A stretch of DNA of 64,000 bases from the NCBI GenBank assembly GCA_036262035.1, contig DATAJS010000023.1:217982-281981 (forward strand), read 5' to 3'. This DNA comes from Burkholderiales bacterium. GTDB taxonomy: Bacteria > Pseudomonadota > Gammaproteobacteria > Burkholderiales > SG8-41. Below the pieces are notes generated by a model. It saw nothing but the letters and a program-made list of their open reading frames with translations, was not told where the DNA came from and ran no database searches. The position numbers and the translations under genes were made by a program. Shown here in pieces: positions 52,089-61,236 of the stretch (within the stretch, counting starts at the first letter, position 1; each line of letters begins with the position of its first letter).

Positions 52089-54664
52089 TCGTCCCAGGGC
52101 ACCGGGCGGCCGAACGCGTAGCCCTGCACCTCGTCGCACTGCAGCAGGCGTAACAGGCGCGCCTGCTCGTCGGTCTCGACGCCTTCGGCGATGACGCGCA
52201 TGCGCAGCGCGTGCGCGAGCGAGATGATCGAGGAGATGATCGTCGTGCTCTCGGGCCGGTCGATCATCGTCGTGACAAACGAGCGGTCGATCTTGAGCGC
52301 GTCGGCGGGAAGCTGCGCGAGGTAGGCGAGCGAGGAGTAACCGGTGCCGAAGTCATCGATGGCGAGATTGATGCCGAGCTGCTTCAACGCCCGCAGCTTC
52401 CAGATGTTCCCCTCGATGTCCTCCATCAGCATGCTCTCGGTGATCTCGAGGTCGAGACCGTGCGGCAGCGAGCCGCCGCCGAGCGCGTCCTTCACCACTT
52501 CGACGAACTCGGGACGGCGAAGCTGGATCGCCGAGACATTCACCGCCACGCGCGGTGTCGGCAGGCCCTGCCGCGTCCGGTGGCGCCAGTCGTCGAGCGC
52601 GCGCCGGATCGCCCACATGCCCACGTCGAGGATGAGGCCGGTCTCCTCGAGCAGCCCGATGAACTGTCCCGGCGGCACGAGCCCGCTCTCCGGATCGTTC
52701 CAGCGGATCAGCGCTTCCAGGCCCTTGAGCCCGCCGCTCGCGACGTCGATCTTCGGCTGGTAATGGAGCACGAACTCGTCGCGGTCGAGCGCGCGACGCA
52801 GCCTGCTTTCGAGCGTGAGCTTCTCGGCGACCTTCGCGTTCATCGCCGCCTCGTAGAACGCATACGGGTCGGCGCGCACCTTCGCCTGCTTCAGCGCCGC
52901 CTCGGCGTTCGCGATCAGCGTATCGGCGTCCGCTCCGTCGGCGGGATACAGGGCGATGCCTGCCGTCACCGCGATCAGCAGCTCGGTGCCGCTGAGCAGG
53001 ATGGGCTCGGCGAGCGCGCTCCTCGCCTCCTCCATCCACTGGGCGATCACGGACGCGCGGCTGACCTTGGTCACGAACCCGGCGAAGCCGTCGGCCGACA
53101 GCCGCGCCATGTGCTCCACGCGCGGCCACGCGGCCGCGAGCTTGTCCGCGATGATGCGCAGGAGCTCGTCGCCGGCGGCGCGGCCGAAGGTGTTGTTGAT
53201 GACGCGAAAGCGCTTGATGTCCCAGACGATCACCGCCACCGGGGAGGCGTCGGGCTCGGCGGCGTCGAGCGCGTACTGGAGCTGCTCGCAGAGCCTCTCC
53301 CGGTTGGCGAGCCCGGTCACCGGATCGTGCTGCGCGAGATACGTGAGCCTGCGCTCGTTCTCGATGTACTCCAGCGCGAACGCCACGTCGGTCGCGAGCT
53401 GCATCAGCAGCCGGACTTCCTCGGCGTTGAACGCGTGCGCTTCCTTCGAGTACAGGCAGAACGTGGCGGTCACGCGGCCGCCGACGACGAGCGGCAGCGC
53501 GATGAGCGACCGGAAGCCGCGCCGCGCCGCTTCCCTGCGCCGCTCGCTCCTGCCGTCGAGCTCGGCCACGATGTCGTTGCACATCGCCGGCTGCCGGGTG
53601 TCGAGCATCGACTGCACCACGCCGCCCGCCTGCGGCGTGCCGAAGATGACGAGGCCGCTCGCCGCCATGTCCTCGTCCCGCGCCAGGCCCGCGCTCGCGA
53701 GCGGCGTGACGACGCCCGTCGTCTCGTCCACGCTGCCGATCCACGCCAGCCCGAAACCGCCGTGCTCCTTGGCGATGCGGCACGCCTCGGCGAGGAGCTC
53801 GCGCGTGTCGCGCAGGCGCACGATCGCGGAGTTGATGCCGCCGAGCACCGCGTGTATGCGCGAGAGCCGCGCGATCTTCTCTTCCTGCAGCGTGCGCTCG
53901 GTGACGTCGACGGCGATCGTGCCCACCAGCGGCGTGCCGGCATCGCGCGACGGAATCGGGAAATGGTGCGACAGCCACCAGCGCGCTTCGGCTTCGCCGT
54001 CGCCGCCGCTGCGCGTGACGTGCACGACGGGCGCGCTCGTGCGCAGCACCTCGCGGTAGGCGCTCATGAGCTCGGCCGCTTCTCGCGCCGGCAGCTCGTC
54101 GCAGTGGCGGCCGATCGCGTCGGCCGCCCTGACGCCGAAGGTCTGCTCCCACACTTCGTTCACGTAGGTATAGCGGCCGTCCGCATCGCAGATCGAGGCG
54201 TTGCCGGGCAGGTGCTCCATGAAGGAGCGAAAGCGCGCTTCGCTCTCGCGCAACGCTTCCTGCGCGAGGGTCGCGGCGCGCTTGGCGCGCGCTTCCTCGA
54301 GCGCGCGCTGCACCACCGGCGGGAGCCGCTCGAGCCTGTCCTTCAGCACGTAGTCGGTCGCACCCGCCCGCAGCGCCGCCACCGCACGCTCCTCTCCGAT
54401 CGTTCCGGAGACGAAGATGAACGGCACGTCCGGCGCGTGCAGCCGCGTGAGCTCCAGCGCGGCGAAGCCGTCGAGGTCGGTGGGCATGCTGAAATCGGAG
54501 AGGACGACGTCCGGCTTGGCGTCCTGCAGCGCGGTGATGAGCGCGGCGCGCGTGCAGACGCGCTCCGAGCTGAAGTCGAGACCGCTGCGGCGCAGCTCGT
54601 GCGCGCACAGCTCGGCGTCGAGCGCCTGGTCCTCGATGAACAGGATCAGGAGCTCGTCAGCCAC
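52067..54664 (-). CDS. receiver-PAS-GAF-GGDEF-EAL protein, degenerate GGDEF (probable phosphodiesterase)
   Basis: An 865-residue protein from a GTG overlapping the AraC stop; an ATG at 54682 is the alternative. Receiver 1-120 with Asp57 (VVLSDFSMP); PAS about 140-260; GAF about 280-430; GGDEF-like about 440-600 whose signature is S-A-D-G-F, with the catalytic Glu lost, so cyclase activity is unlikely; EAL about 620-860 with GLEALIRW, ELEITES-like DLEITES and DDFGTGYSS intact. It should degrade c-di-GMP, with the GGDEF part perhaps a GTP sensor. It precedes the CHASE8 kinase in the operon. Confidence 0.92.
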   Translation of the reverse strand: MADELLILFIEDQALDAELCAHELRRSGLDFSSERVCTRAALITALQDAKPDVVLSDFSMPTDLDGFAALELTRLHAPDVPFIFVSGTIGEERAVAALRAGATDYVLKDRLERLPPVVQRALEEARAKRAATLAQEALRESEARFRSFMEHLPGNASICDADGRYTYVNEVWEQTFGVRAADAIGRHCDELPAREAAELMSAYREVLRTSAPVVHVTRSGGDGEAEARWWLSHHFPIPSRDAGTPLVGTIAVDVTERTLQEEKIARLSRIHAVLGGINSAIVRLRDTRELLAEACRIAKEHGGFGLAWIGSVDETTGVVTPLASAGLARDEDMAASGLVIFGTPQAGGVVQSMLDTRQPAMCNDIVAELDGRSERRREAARRGFRSLIALPLVVGGRVTATFCLYSKEAHAFNAEEVRLLMQLATDVAFALEYIENERRLTYLAQHDPVTGLANRERLCEQLQYALDAAEPDASPVAVIVWDIKRFRVINNTFGRAAGDELLRIIADKLAAAWPRVEHMARLSADGFAGFVTKVSRASVIAQWMEEARSALAEPILLSGTELLIAVTAGIALYPADGADADTLIANAEAALKQAKVRADPYAFYEAAMNAKVAEKLTLESRLRRALDRDEFVLHYQPKIDVASGGLKGLEALIRWNDPESGLVPPGQFIGLLEETGLILDVGMWAIRRALDDWRHRTRQGLPTPRVAVNVSAIQLRRPEFVEVVKDALGGGSLPHGLDLEITESMLMEDIEGNIWKLRALKQLGINLAIDDFGTGYSSLAYLAQLPADALKIDRSFVTTMIDRPESTTIISSIISLAHALRMRVIAEGVETDEQARLLRLLQCDEVQGYAFGRPVPWDECFASAR

Positions 54665-55490
54665 GGCGCACCCCGCTCGCATAGGCGACAGGCGTGATTC
54701 CGTACGTCTTGCGGAAATGCCGCGTGAAGTGGCTCTGGTCCGAGAAGCCGGTATCCGCCGCGGCCTGCTGCACCGGCACGCCGTCCGCGAGCAGCGCCTT
54801 CGCGCGCGCCAGCCGCACGTGCAGCAGATACGTGCGCGGGGTCACGCCGAACTCCGCGGCGAAGATGCGCGTGAGATGAAAGCGCGTGACGCCCGCCACC
54901 GTCGCGACATCTTCGAGCGTGAGCTGCTGCTGATAGCTCTCCTCGATGTAATCGCGCGCGCGCCACACGCTCGCGCGCAGCGCCGCCGCGGCCTGCATGC
55001 CGCGGCGTTCCACGCAGCGCATGAACAACATCCGCAGCATCTCCGCGAGCACCACGCGCGCGCGCAGCGTCGCGCCGGGATCGCGCACGTTCGCGCCGAG
55101 CTCGGCCACCTTGGAGCACAGTGCGTGGTCCGCGATCTGTGCGCTCCGCCACGTGACGGGACGGCGCGACACGCCGAAGCCGTCTGCGAACTGCTCCATC
55201 AGCCGCGCGGAGATCAGGACCGACGTGAGGGTTTGCGGCGCCGCCACCGCGGTCATGACGGTGAGATCGCCCGGACCGGCGAGGCACACGTCGCCGGACT
55301 TGGCGACGCAGCGATCACGGCCCCGGCGCCACGCGAGGCGCGCCGAATCGACCACCGCCGTAACGGTGTACGTATCGTGGAACCGGCGCCATAGCTGAGG
55401 GGAGCTTTCGATGTTTTCGCTCTCTACGCCGACAATCTCGGGATCGCGATCGAATCGGACGATCCCTCTACCAACTCCTGAAACTGCCAC
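54657..55490 (-). CDS. AraC-family transcriptional regulator
   Basis: A 277-residue protein. N-terminal cupin-like sensing domain about 20-110, then two C-terminal HTH motifs (LEDVATVAGVTRFHLTRIFAAEFG and VQQAAADTGFSDQSHFTRHFRKTYGITP). It heads the operon that ends with YfiR and overlaps the next gene, so it is likely to be autoregulated and to control the signalling operon. Ligand unknown. Confidence 0.92.
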   Translation of the reverse strand: MAVSGVGRGIVRFDRDPEIVGVESENIESSPQLWRRFHDTYTVTAVVDSARLAWRRGRDRCVAKSGDVCLAGPGDLTVMTAVAAPQTLTSVLISARLMEQFADGFGVSRRPVTWRSAQIADHALCSKVAELGANVRDPGATLRARVVLAEMLRMLFMRCVERRGMQAAAALRASVWRARDYIEESYQQQLTLEDVATVAGVTRFHLTRIFAAEFGVTPRTYLLHVRLARAKALLADGVPVQQAAADTGFSDQSHFTRHFRKTYGITPVAYASGVRRG

Positions 55491-55739
55491 TCATTGATCC
55501 TTCGAATTATTTTTAGTCGTTATTGAAGGCCGATGATTGATAGCCCGCGGCGAACGCTATTGGCTAGAACGTTTGTGCGGTTTGCGCAGCACTCTGCGCC
55601 AATGTAGGGTAAGCCCGGACATGCATCGGCGTCTGTCGATTATTTATCAAACAGGCGCACGCCCGCGCGCGCGGATGCCGTAGGGATTTATCGACGGCGC
55701 TGTCGTCGCCGCCCGACAGTCGAGGCTGCTATCGGATCG

Positions 55740-56492
55740 TCACGCGACCATCCAGAAAACCAGCGTGAGGCGGGGGAAGTCGAAGAACGAATCTTCCGGA
55801 TGCCAGGCGGCATGGAAGTATTGTGCGGGAAAGATCACCATGCGACCGGTCGCCATCGAGATCGCGCCGAGCTTTTCCCAGTACGCATCCGCATCGGGCG
55901 GCCAGTACTCGCCTTCCTTGCTGCCCTTGAGGCGCTCGTCGGCATCGACGACCTTTTGAAAACGCTCGTCCGCGGTCAGCGACTGCGTTTTCCTGAACCT
56001 GAAGAACGCGGTCCCGCCGGAGCATTCGTCGGGGCTGTTCAGGTACACCATGCAGGTAAAGGTCCGCTGGCCCGGAGTCATCACGTCGTGATGAGGGACC
56101 GCATAGTTCGCGGGTCGCACGCCGATCTGCATGAACCAGTTGACGTCGATGCTGTTCAACTGCGGTTCCACCGATACGCCGTACGCGCGCTCGATCGCGT
56201 GTTGGGCGAGCGCGATGATTCCCACCGGCGGAAACACCGGAAAGCGCAATCGACAATCGTAATAGTCGACGAAGTTGCGCCCGCCTTCGAGCAGCCTCCA
56301 GTTCGTCGCGGGCGCCTTGCCGACGGTCTCGCGCACGGCTTGCGGATCCTGCAGCACGTCTTCGATGGTGAGCACCGGCACCTCGCCCACCATCGTGCCT
56401 TGCGGCGGCGCCAGTGTCAGGTTGAGTCGGAACAGCTCGTCGAAGATGAATGGCTTCACTTCCACCCGCACTTCCCTGCCGCACAACCGCAT
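55740..56492 (-). CDS. DUF6445-like 2OG-Fe(II) oxygenase-fold protein
   Basis: A 250-residue protein. A possible iron site is H135-D136 with distal H227 (PHHDVMTPG; YFHAAWHPEDSF), set in the context FTCMVYLNSPDECSGGTAFF typical of prolyl-hydroxylase-like folds. I assign it to DUF6445 by pattern; the substrate is unknown. The start at 56492 is preferred because the frame upstream is Arg-rich and unlike the family. It is divergent from a LysR gene, its possible regulator. Confidence 0.65.
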   Translation of the reverse strand: MRLCGREVRVEVKPFIFDELFRLNLTLAPPQGTMVGEVPVLTIEDVLQDPQAVRETVGKAPATNWRLLEGGRNFVDYYDCRLRFPVFPPVGIIALAQHAIERAYGVSVEPQLNSIDVNWFMQIGVRPANYAVPHHDVMTPGQRTFTCMVYLNSPDECSGGTAFFRFRKTQSLTADERFQKVVDADERLKGSKEGEYWPPDADAYWEKLGAISMATGRMVIFPAQYFHAAWHPEDSFFDFPRLTLVFWMVA

Positions 56493-56659
56493 CGCGGCAG
56501 ATCGTGTCCGTACGAAAAGATGCGCGAGCGTAGGGAGCGCACATCGCCGTGTCCAATGCTTTTTGTTCCATCGATTGATACGCAATAAGCATGGTCGTCG
56601 AGACACTTTCGAGACGTCGGCGACCTAGGCTCGGCACGAGCCCGTTCTCCCCGGAAGGC

Positions 56660-57550
56660 ATGACATTTCTCAGGCTTCGCTACTTCATCGCGGTCGCCGA
56701 AGAGCTTCATTTCGGCCGCGCCGCAAAGCGCTTGATGGTCACTCAACCGTCGCTGAGCCGCCAGATCACACTGCTCGAAGAAGAGATCGGCGTTCCGCTG
56801 CTCGTGCGCGACACGCGCCGCGTCGCCCTGACGAGCGCCGGCCGCGAATATCTCGAGCAGGTGCGCGAGATCCTGCGGGGCGTGAACAACGCGGCCGAAT
56901 CAGCGCGGCGCGCGGAGCGCGGTGAATCGGGCCGGCTGAGCGTTGCGTTCTACTACATCGCGGGGCTCGGCATCCTGCCGCCGGTGCTGCGCGAGTTCAG
57001 GCTGCGCCATCCGAACGTGTCGCTCGAATTGCGCGAGCTGCCGAGCCGATGGCAGGTCGCGGAAGTGCTCAAAGGCACGATCGACGTCGGCATCGTTCAC
57101 GAGCCGTCGACAGTGAAAGCCCTGTCGGTCGAACCGATCGAGCGCGAAGCCATGGTCGCCGTCCTGCCCTCGACTCACGCTCTGGCGAAGAAGCCGACGC
57201 TGCGGCTGCCCGACCTGCAGGCCGAGACCTTCATCATGTTCCCGCGCACCGACAGCTCCGGTCTGCACGACCGCATCATCGCCTCCTGCAACGCGGCGGG
57301 TTTCTCCCCCAACGTGGTGAACGGCGCGAAGATGATCGTCACCGTGATCGGCATGGTGGCCGCGCGCATGGGCATCGCGATCCTGCCCGGAGTGTGCGCG
57401 AAGATCCGTCATCCCGACGTGGTGTTTCGCAAGATCCTGCCGGCCATCGAGATTCAGACCGGCGTGATCTGGAACGGCCACGCCGAGCGTCAGAATCCGC
57501 TGACGCAGTCCTTCATCGAGGTCTGCCGCGCGTCATCGGGCGCGGGGTAG
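56660..57550 (+). CDS. LysR-family transcriptional regulator
   Basis: A 296-residue protein. HTH about 1-60 (LRYFIAVAEELHFGRAAKRL, TQPSLSRQITLLEEEIG) of the BenM/CatM-like group; effector domain from about 90. BenM-type regulators respond to aromatic acids and muconates. It is divergent from the DUF6445 gene; its stop overlaps the convergent Cj0069-family gene by 18 bp. Confidence 0.93.
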   Translation: MTFLRLRYFIAVAEELHFGRAAKRLMVTQPSLSRQITLLEEEIGVPLLVRDTRRVALTSAGREYLEQVREILRGVNNAAESARRAERGESGRLSVAFYYIAGLGILPPVLREFRLRHPNVSLELRELPSRWQVAEVLKGTIDVGIVHEPSTVKALSVEPIEREAMVAVLPSTHALAKKPTLRLPDLQAETFIMFPRTDSSGLHDRIIASCNAAGFSPNVVNGAKMIVTVIGMVAARMGIAILPGVCAKIRHPDVVFRKILPAIEIQTGVIWNGHAERQNPLTQSFIEVCRASSGAG

Positions 57551-58597
57551 CGATCGCGCGCCTTCCACCGCCGCACGGGCCAGCGGAACGATCGCCGATT
57601 CCGGGAACGGCGATACGCTGCTCGCGTTGATCTCGCACAGCACGTAGGTGTCGGCGCCGGACGCGGTCTTCGGCCCGAGCAGAAAATCGCAATCCCACAA
57701 CGCGGGCAGCGCGTGGGTCTCGATGCCGAAGCGCCGCTGCATCGCCGGCACCCACTCCTCTTCGAGCTGCCGCCTGAGCGACTGCCAGGCCGGCAAAGTC
57801 GGCGGGTGATAGGTTCGGGGGGTGGGTCGAGGCGCGGTCTCCACCGACGCGCCGGGCGGCGGCGGGTACAGCGCGTTGATCGACTGGAGTCCGTATCCTT
57901 CGACGCGGCCGTGCACGAGATAGCAGCGGACCATGCCCTCGGTCAGCCGCGCCTGGTAGGCCTGGTCGATCAGGCCGCCGCCGTTGTCGAAGTACGCCTC
58001 GCAGCGCCTCACGAGATCATCGACGGTCATGCGCTCCTCGACGCCGCCGCGCTCGGCCGCCCGCACGCGAACGGCGGTCGCGCTGTCGCCGTCGCGCTCG
58101 ACCTTCCACACGCCGATGCCGCCGTTGCCGCGAAGCTGCTTCAACACGCGCGCGCCGCCGGCGAGGCGCGCGGGCAGCGCCTCCCGCATCTCGCCCGCGC
58201 TGCGGTACAGATGGGTATCGGAGCCCCACCCGAGATCGCGCGTCGTGTGGAGGACTTCTTTGGTCCCGAGCCTGGCGATGACGTCGGGATGGCCGCTGAC
58301 GAACACGCCCGCGGCGGCGACTTCGCGCAGCATCGCGTCGAGCACCGAACGGTCGCGCCCGTCCTGCAGCGGATTCACCCAGACCAGCACGGCGTCCACG
58401 CTCATGAGCTGCTCGCGCACCGCGTCGGCGAACGTTTCGTCGAAGACCGCTCGTTCGGCGTGCGCGCCCAGATCGGCGAGCGCGCGAAAGAGCGGCACGA
58501 AGCGGCTGTCCTCCGGAGCGGACCTGCGCCGCGCTTCGCCATCTCCCCGGTCGAGTATCGCGACACGGACCGGACGATCGTCGGGTGCGATGCTCAT
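57533..58597 (-). CDS. Cj0069-family (ATP-grasp-like) protein
   Basis: A 354-residue protein. It starts VRVAILDRGD, and has VWVNPLQDGRDR, ARLGTKEVLHTTRDLGWGSDT, VLKQLRGNGGIGVWKVE (an ATP-grasp-like Lys strand and glycine loop) and a late LCEINASSVSPFPESA metal-site-like stretch. I assign it to the Cj0069 family; ATP-grasp enzymes join a carboxylate to an amine or thiol. Substrates unknown. Its ATG overlaps the stop of a 34-residue ORF as ATGA. Confidence 0.7.
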   Translation of the reverse strand: MSIAPDDRPVRVAILDRGDGEARRRSAPEDSRFVPLFRALADLGAHAERAVFDETFADAVREQLMSVDAVLVWVNPLQDGRDRSVLDAMLREVAAAGVFVSGHPDVIARLGTKEVLHTTRDLGWGSDTHLYRSAGEMREALPARLAGGARVLKQLRGNGGIGVWKVERDGDSATAVRVRAAERGGVEERMTVDDLVRRCEAYFDNGGGLIDQAYQARLTEGMVRCYLVHGRVEGYGLQSINALYPPPPGASVETAPRPTPRTYHPPTLPAWQSLRRQLEEEWVPAMQRRFGIETHALPALWDCDFLLGPKTASGADTYVLCEINASSVSPFPESAIVPLARAAVEGARSLPRAR

Positions 58598-58698
58598 GAT
58601 GAGCCTCCACTGAAGATCACGCGACTCTCGATCGGCTTGACCGACAGGCGGGCGGCGAGCCAGGGACGGCAGTGTATGGGGGTCAGGTGATAACGCAT
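58594..58698 (-). CDS. 34-residue ORF coupled to the Cj0069-family gene
   Basis: The ATG at 58698 follows a strong ribosome-binding site (GGGAGGAGG, 6 bp spacing), and the TGA overlaps the next start as ATGA. The peptide begins MRYHLTPIHCRPWLAARLSV and ends SGGSS, with one Cys and two Trp/Pro-rich turns. It could be a leader peptide, a ligase substrate (precursor peptide) for the ATP-grasp-like enzyme, or the truncated start of a lost gene. I do not recognise a family with confidence. Confidence 0.5.
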   Translation of the reverse strand: MRYHLTPIHCRPWLAARLSVKPIESRVIFSGGSS

Positions 58699-58906
58699 CG
58701 CAGCCTCCTCCCGCGAGGGATCGGAGCAGCGCTTGGACGGTCATCGCCTTTCGGGACCGGGTGTCTGCGATGGACCCGGCTAGGCTGGGCGCCTACGCAT
58801 CAACGTTATAACGCCGGTGTGACAATGTCAACACACGCCTGGCGGCGCTTTCCAAAGGCCCCGGGACCCGCGACATTAACGGCTTCTGCCGACAGGGAGA
58901 GTCGAC

Positions 58907-60139
58907 ATGGAAGTCGCGGTCATCGGCGCAGGCATCGGGGGCCTCACGCTCGGCCTCATGCTCCATCGTGCGGGCATCCCCTGCCGCATCTACGAGACCG
59001 CCCGGGAATTGAAGCCGATCGGCGTCGGCATCAACATCCTGCCGCACGCCTCGCGCGAGCTGTGCGAGCTCGGGCTCGAGGAAGCCCTGACGCGGCTGTG
59101 CGTGATCACCCGCGAGTTCCGTTACTTCAACCGCTTCGGCCAGTACATCTACAGCGAGCCGGCCGGCCGTTTCGGCGGCTACCAATACCCGCAGTTCTCG
59201 ATACACCGCGGCGACTTGCAGCGGGCGCTGCTCGAAGCGTTCGTCGCGCGCGCCGGCGCGGACCGCGTCGTGCTCGGACGGCGCTGCACGCACGTCGACG
59301 CCGAGGCCGGCGTCGCGCACTTCGAAGACGCCGCGACGGGCGCGCCGCTCGCGCCGGTGCAGGCGCGTGCCGTGGTGAGCTGCGAAGGCATTCACTCCGC
59401 CGTGCGCCAGCAGCTCTATCCGGACGAAGGCGAGCCCAGGTATTCGGGCATCAACATGTGGCGCGGCGTGACGCGCTGGACGCCGATCCTCACCGGCGCG
59501 AGCATGTGCCGCATCGGCTGGCACAAGCCCGCCAAGCTCCTGCTCTACCCCATACGCAACAACGTCGATGCCGACGGTCATCAGCTCGTCAACTGGGTCG
59601 TCGACATCGAGACGCCCGAATACCAGAAGAACGACTGGAACCGGCCGGGCAGGCTCGAAGACTTCATCGGCGCGCTCGCCGACTGGCATTTCGACTGGCT
59701 CGACGTGCCGCGCTTCCTGTCGAGCGCCGACACCATTCTCGAATACCCGATGGTCGACCGGGACCCGCTGCCGCGCTGGAGCTTCGGGCGCCTCACGCTG
59801 CTCGGCGATGCGGCACATCCGATGTACCCGCGCGGCGCGAACGGCGCGGCGCAGGCGATCCTCGATGCGCGCTGCCTGAGCGATGCGCTGGCGACGCACG
59901 ACGATCCGATCGAAGCGCTGAAAGTCTACGAAGCCGAGCGCCTGCCGAAGACGAGCGAGGTCGTGCTCGCCAACCGCCGCGCGCCGCCCGACAGGATCCT
60001 GCAGGAAGTCTACCGGCGCACCGGCGACAAGCCGTTCGGCAACATCGACGAGGTCATCAGCCGCGAAGAGGTCGCCGCGCTGTCCGAGAGCTACAAGCGC
60101 ATCGCGGGGTTCGACCAGGAGACGCTGCGGACGCGGTGA
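58907..60139 (+). CDS. flavin-dependent monooxygenase (PhzS-like group)
   Basis: A 410-residue class A flavoprotein. GAGIGG at 7-12, VSCEGIHSAVRQQLYP as the DG region (E for D), and LLGDAAHPMYPRGANGAAQAI for FAD binding. The PRGANGA and HRGDLQRALL stretches are closest to PhzS-like oxidoreductases acting on phenazine or aromatic carboxylates. The ATG at 58907 is preceded by GGGAGAG. No other phenazine gene is present, so a catabolic role is more likely. Confidence 0.9.
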   Translation: MEVAVIGAGIGGLTLGLMLHRAGIPCRIYETARELKPIGVGINILPHASRELCELGLEEALTRLCVITREFRYFNRFGQYIYSEPAGRFGGYQYPQFSIHRGDLQRALLEAFVARAGADRVVLGRRCTHVDAEAGVAHFEDAATGAPLAPVQARAVVSCEGIHSAVRQQLYPDEGEPRYSGINMWRGVTRWTPILTGASMCRIGWHKPAKLLLYPIRNNVDADGHQLVNWVVDIETPEYQKNDWNRPGRLEDFIGALADWHFDWLDVPRFLSSADTILEYPMVDRDPLPRWSFGRLTLLGDAAHPMYPRGANGAAQAILDARCLSDALATHDDPIEALKVYEAERLPKTSEVVLANRRAPPDRILQEVYRRTGDKPFGNIDEVISREEVAALSESYKRIAGFDQETLRTR

Positions 60140-60146
60140 ACGATCG

Positions 60147-60507
60147 TCATTCCCGAACGGCGGCAGCCGGAGTTGTCGGGAATCCATTGTCAGACCTTGC
60201 GAGCCGAAATGGATTCCCGCTTTCGCGGGAATGACGGTGGGTCGTCATTCCCGAACGGCGGCAGCCGGAGCTGTCGGGAATCCATTCAGACCTTGCGAGT
60301 CGAAGTGGATTTCCGCTTTCGCGGGAATGACGGTGGGTCGTCATTCCCGACCGGCGATAGCCGGAGCTGTCGGGAATCCATTGTCAGGGCTTGCGAGCCG
60401 AAATGGATTCCCGCGTTCGCGGGAATGACAGTGGGTCGTCATTCCCGAACGGCGATAGCCGGGGCTATCGGGAATCCATTGTCAGGGCTTGCAAGTCGAA
60501 ATGGATA
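60147..60507. repeat. four tandem palindromic repeat units (96-98 bp each)
   Basis: Units begin TCATTCCCGA at 60147, 60245, 60341 and 60439. Each contains a GTCGGGAATCCATT segment, then TTGCGAG and GGATTCCCGC...GCGGGAATGAC, so its ends are inverted copies. The fourth unit lacks its right end. Unit sequences differ at scattered positions (AACGGCGG, ACCGGCGA). This fills the 384-bp gap between the convergent monooxygenase and aldolase genes. Confidence 0.9.
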
Positions 60508-60523
60508 CGGTCTTCGTCGACCG

Positions 60524-61225
60524 CTACCGTTGCGCTCGCTGCTTCCACAACGCCCACGGCCGCTCGAGCACGTCGTCGTTGGTCGCGGCGGCGTTCGCGG
60601 CCTCGGCTGCGTTGAGGAACGTGATCTCGCCCATGCGCGAAGCAGTCGCCTGAAGGTTCGCGTTGAGCTCGGCGTAGATCGCGCGATACACGACCTGTTT
60701 GATCGACGTGCCCACGGCGACCGACCCGTGGCCGCGCATGAGCGCGTAGGCCGCGCTTCCGAGCGTCGTCGCCAGCGCCGCACCGAGGCCGCGCGTGCGT
60801 ATGAGCATGTCGGTGTTCGGCCCGCCCGCGTCGCGGATCTCGAACGTCGGCACGTTCATGCCGAGAAAGCCGCTCATGTGGTAGAGGGGCTTGAGCGCCG
60901 CGCCGGTGACCGTATAGGGAATGATCGAGGGCGAATGGCTGTGGACGATCGCCTGCACGTCGGGACGCACGCGGTAGATCTCGCCGTGGATGAAGCGCTC
61001 GAGATACGGCCGGCGTCCCTGCGCGTCGATCGGCTCGCCGTCGAGATCGTGCTCCATGATGTCGCCGTGCCCGACCACCGCCGGCGCGAGGCTGCGCGAC
61101 AAGAGGAAGCGATCGGGACGATCGGGATGGCGCACGCTGATATGGCCGAAGCCGTCGACGACGCCTTCGTTGCAGAGGATGTGGTTCGCGACGACGAGGT
61201 CGTCGACCAGCTCGTCCGTGTCCAT
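60524..61225 (-). CDS. class II aldolase/adducin-family protein
   Basis: A 233-residue protein with the zinc-site pattern of the family: GFGHISVRHP near the N-terminus, VHSHS in the middle and RGHGSVAVG later. These enzymes cleave or decarboxylate sugar phosphates and hydroxy acids. The acidic catalytic residue expected near HGEIYR is present. The start is taken at 61225 (MDTDELV). It is divergent from the Bug gene at 61237 with only 11 bp between, so promoter elements must lie inside coding sequence. Confidence 0.9.
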   Translation of the reverse strand: MDTDELVDDLVVANHILCNEGVVDGFGHISVRHPDRPDRFLLSRSLAPAVVGHGDIMEHDLDGEPIDAQGRRPYLERFIHGEIYRVRPDVQAIVHSHSPSIIPYTVTGAALKPLYHMSGFLGMNVPTFEIRDAGGPNTDMLIRTRGLGAALATTLGSAAYALMRGHGSVAVGTSIKQVVYRAIYAELNANLQATASRMGEITFLNAAEAANAAATNDDVLERPWALWKQRAQR

Positions 61226-61236
61226 GCGGCTATTAT

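Noticed and set aside
58594..58698. N-terminus of a superoxide dismutase-like gene.
   Set aside because: A vague resemblance of the first residues to a half-remembered family start; no further SOD sequence follows and the evidence is too thin to name it.
60147..60507. CRISPR array.
   Set aside because: The repeats are 96-98 bp units adjoining each other with palindromic ends and no unique spacers; no cas gene is present.
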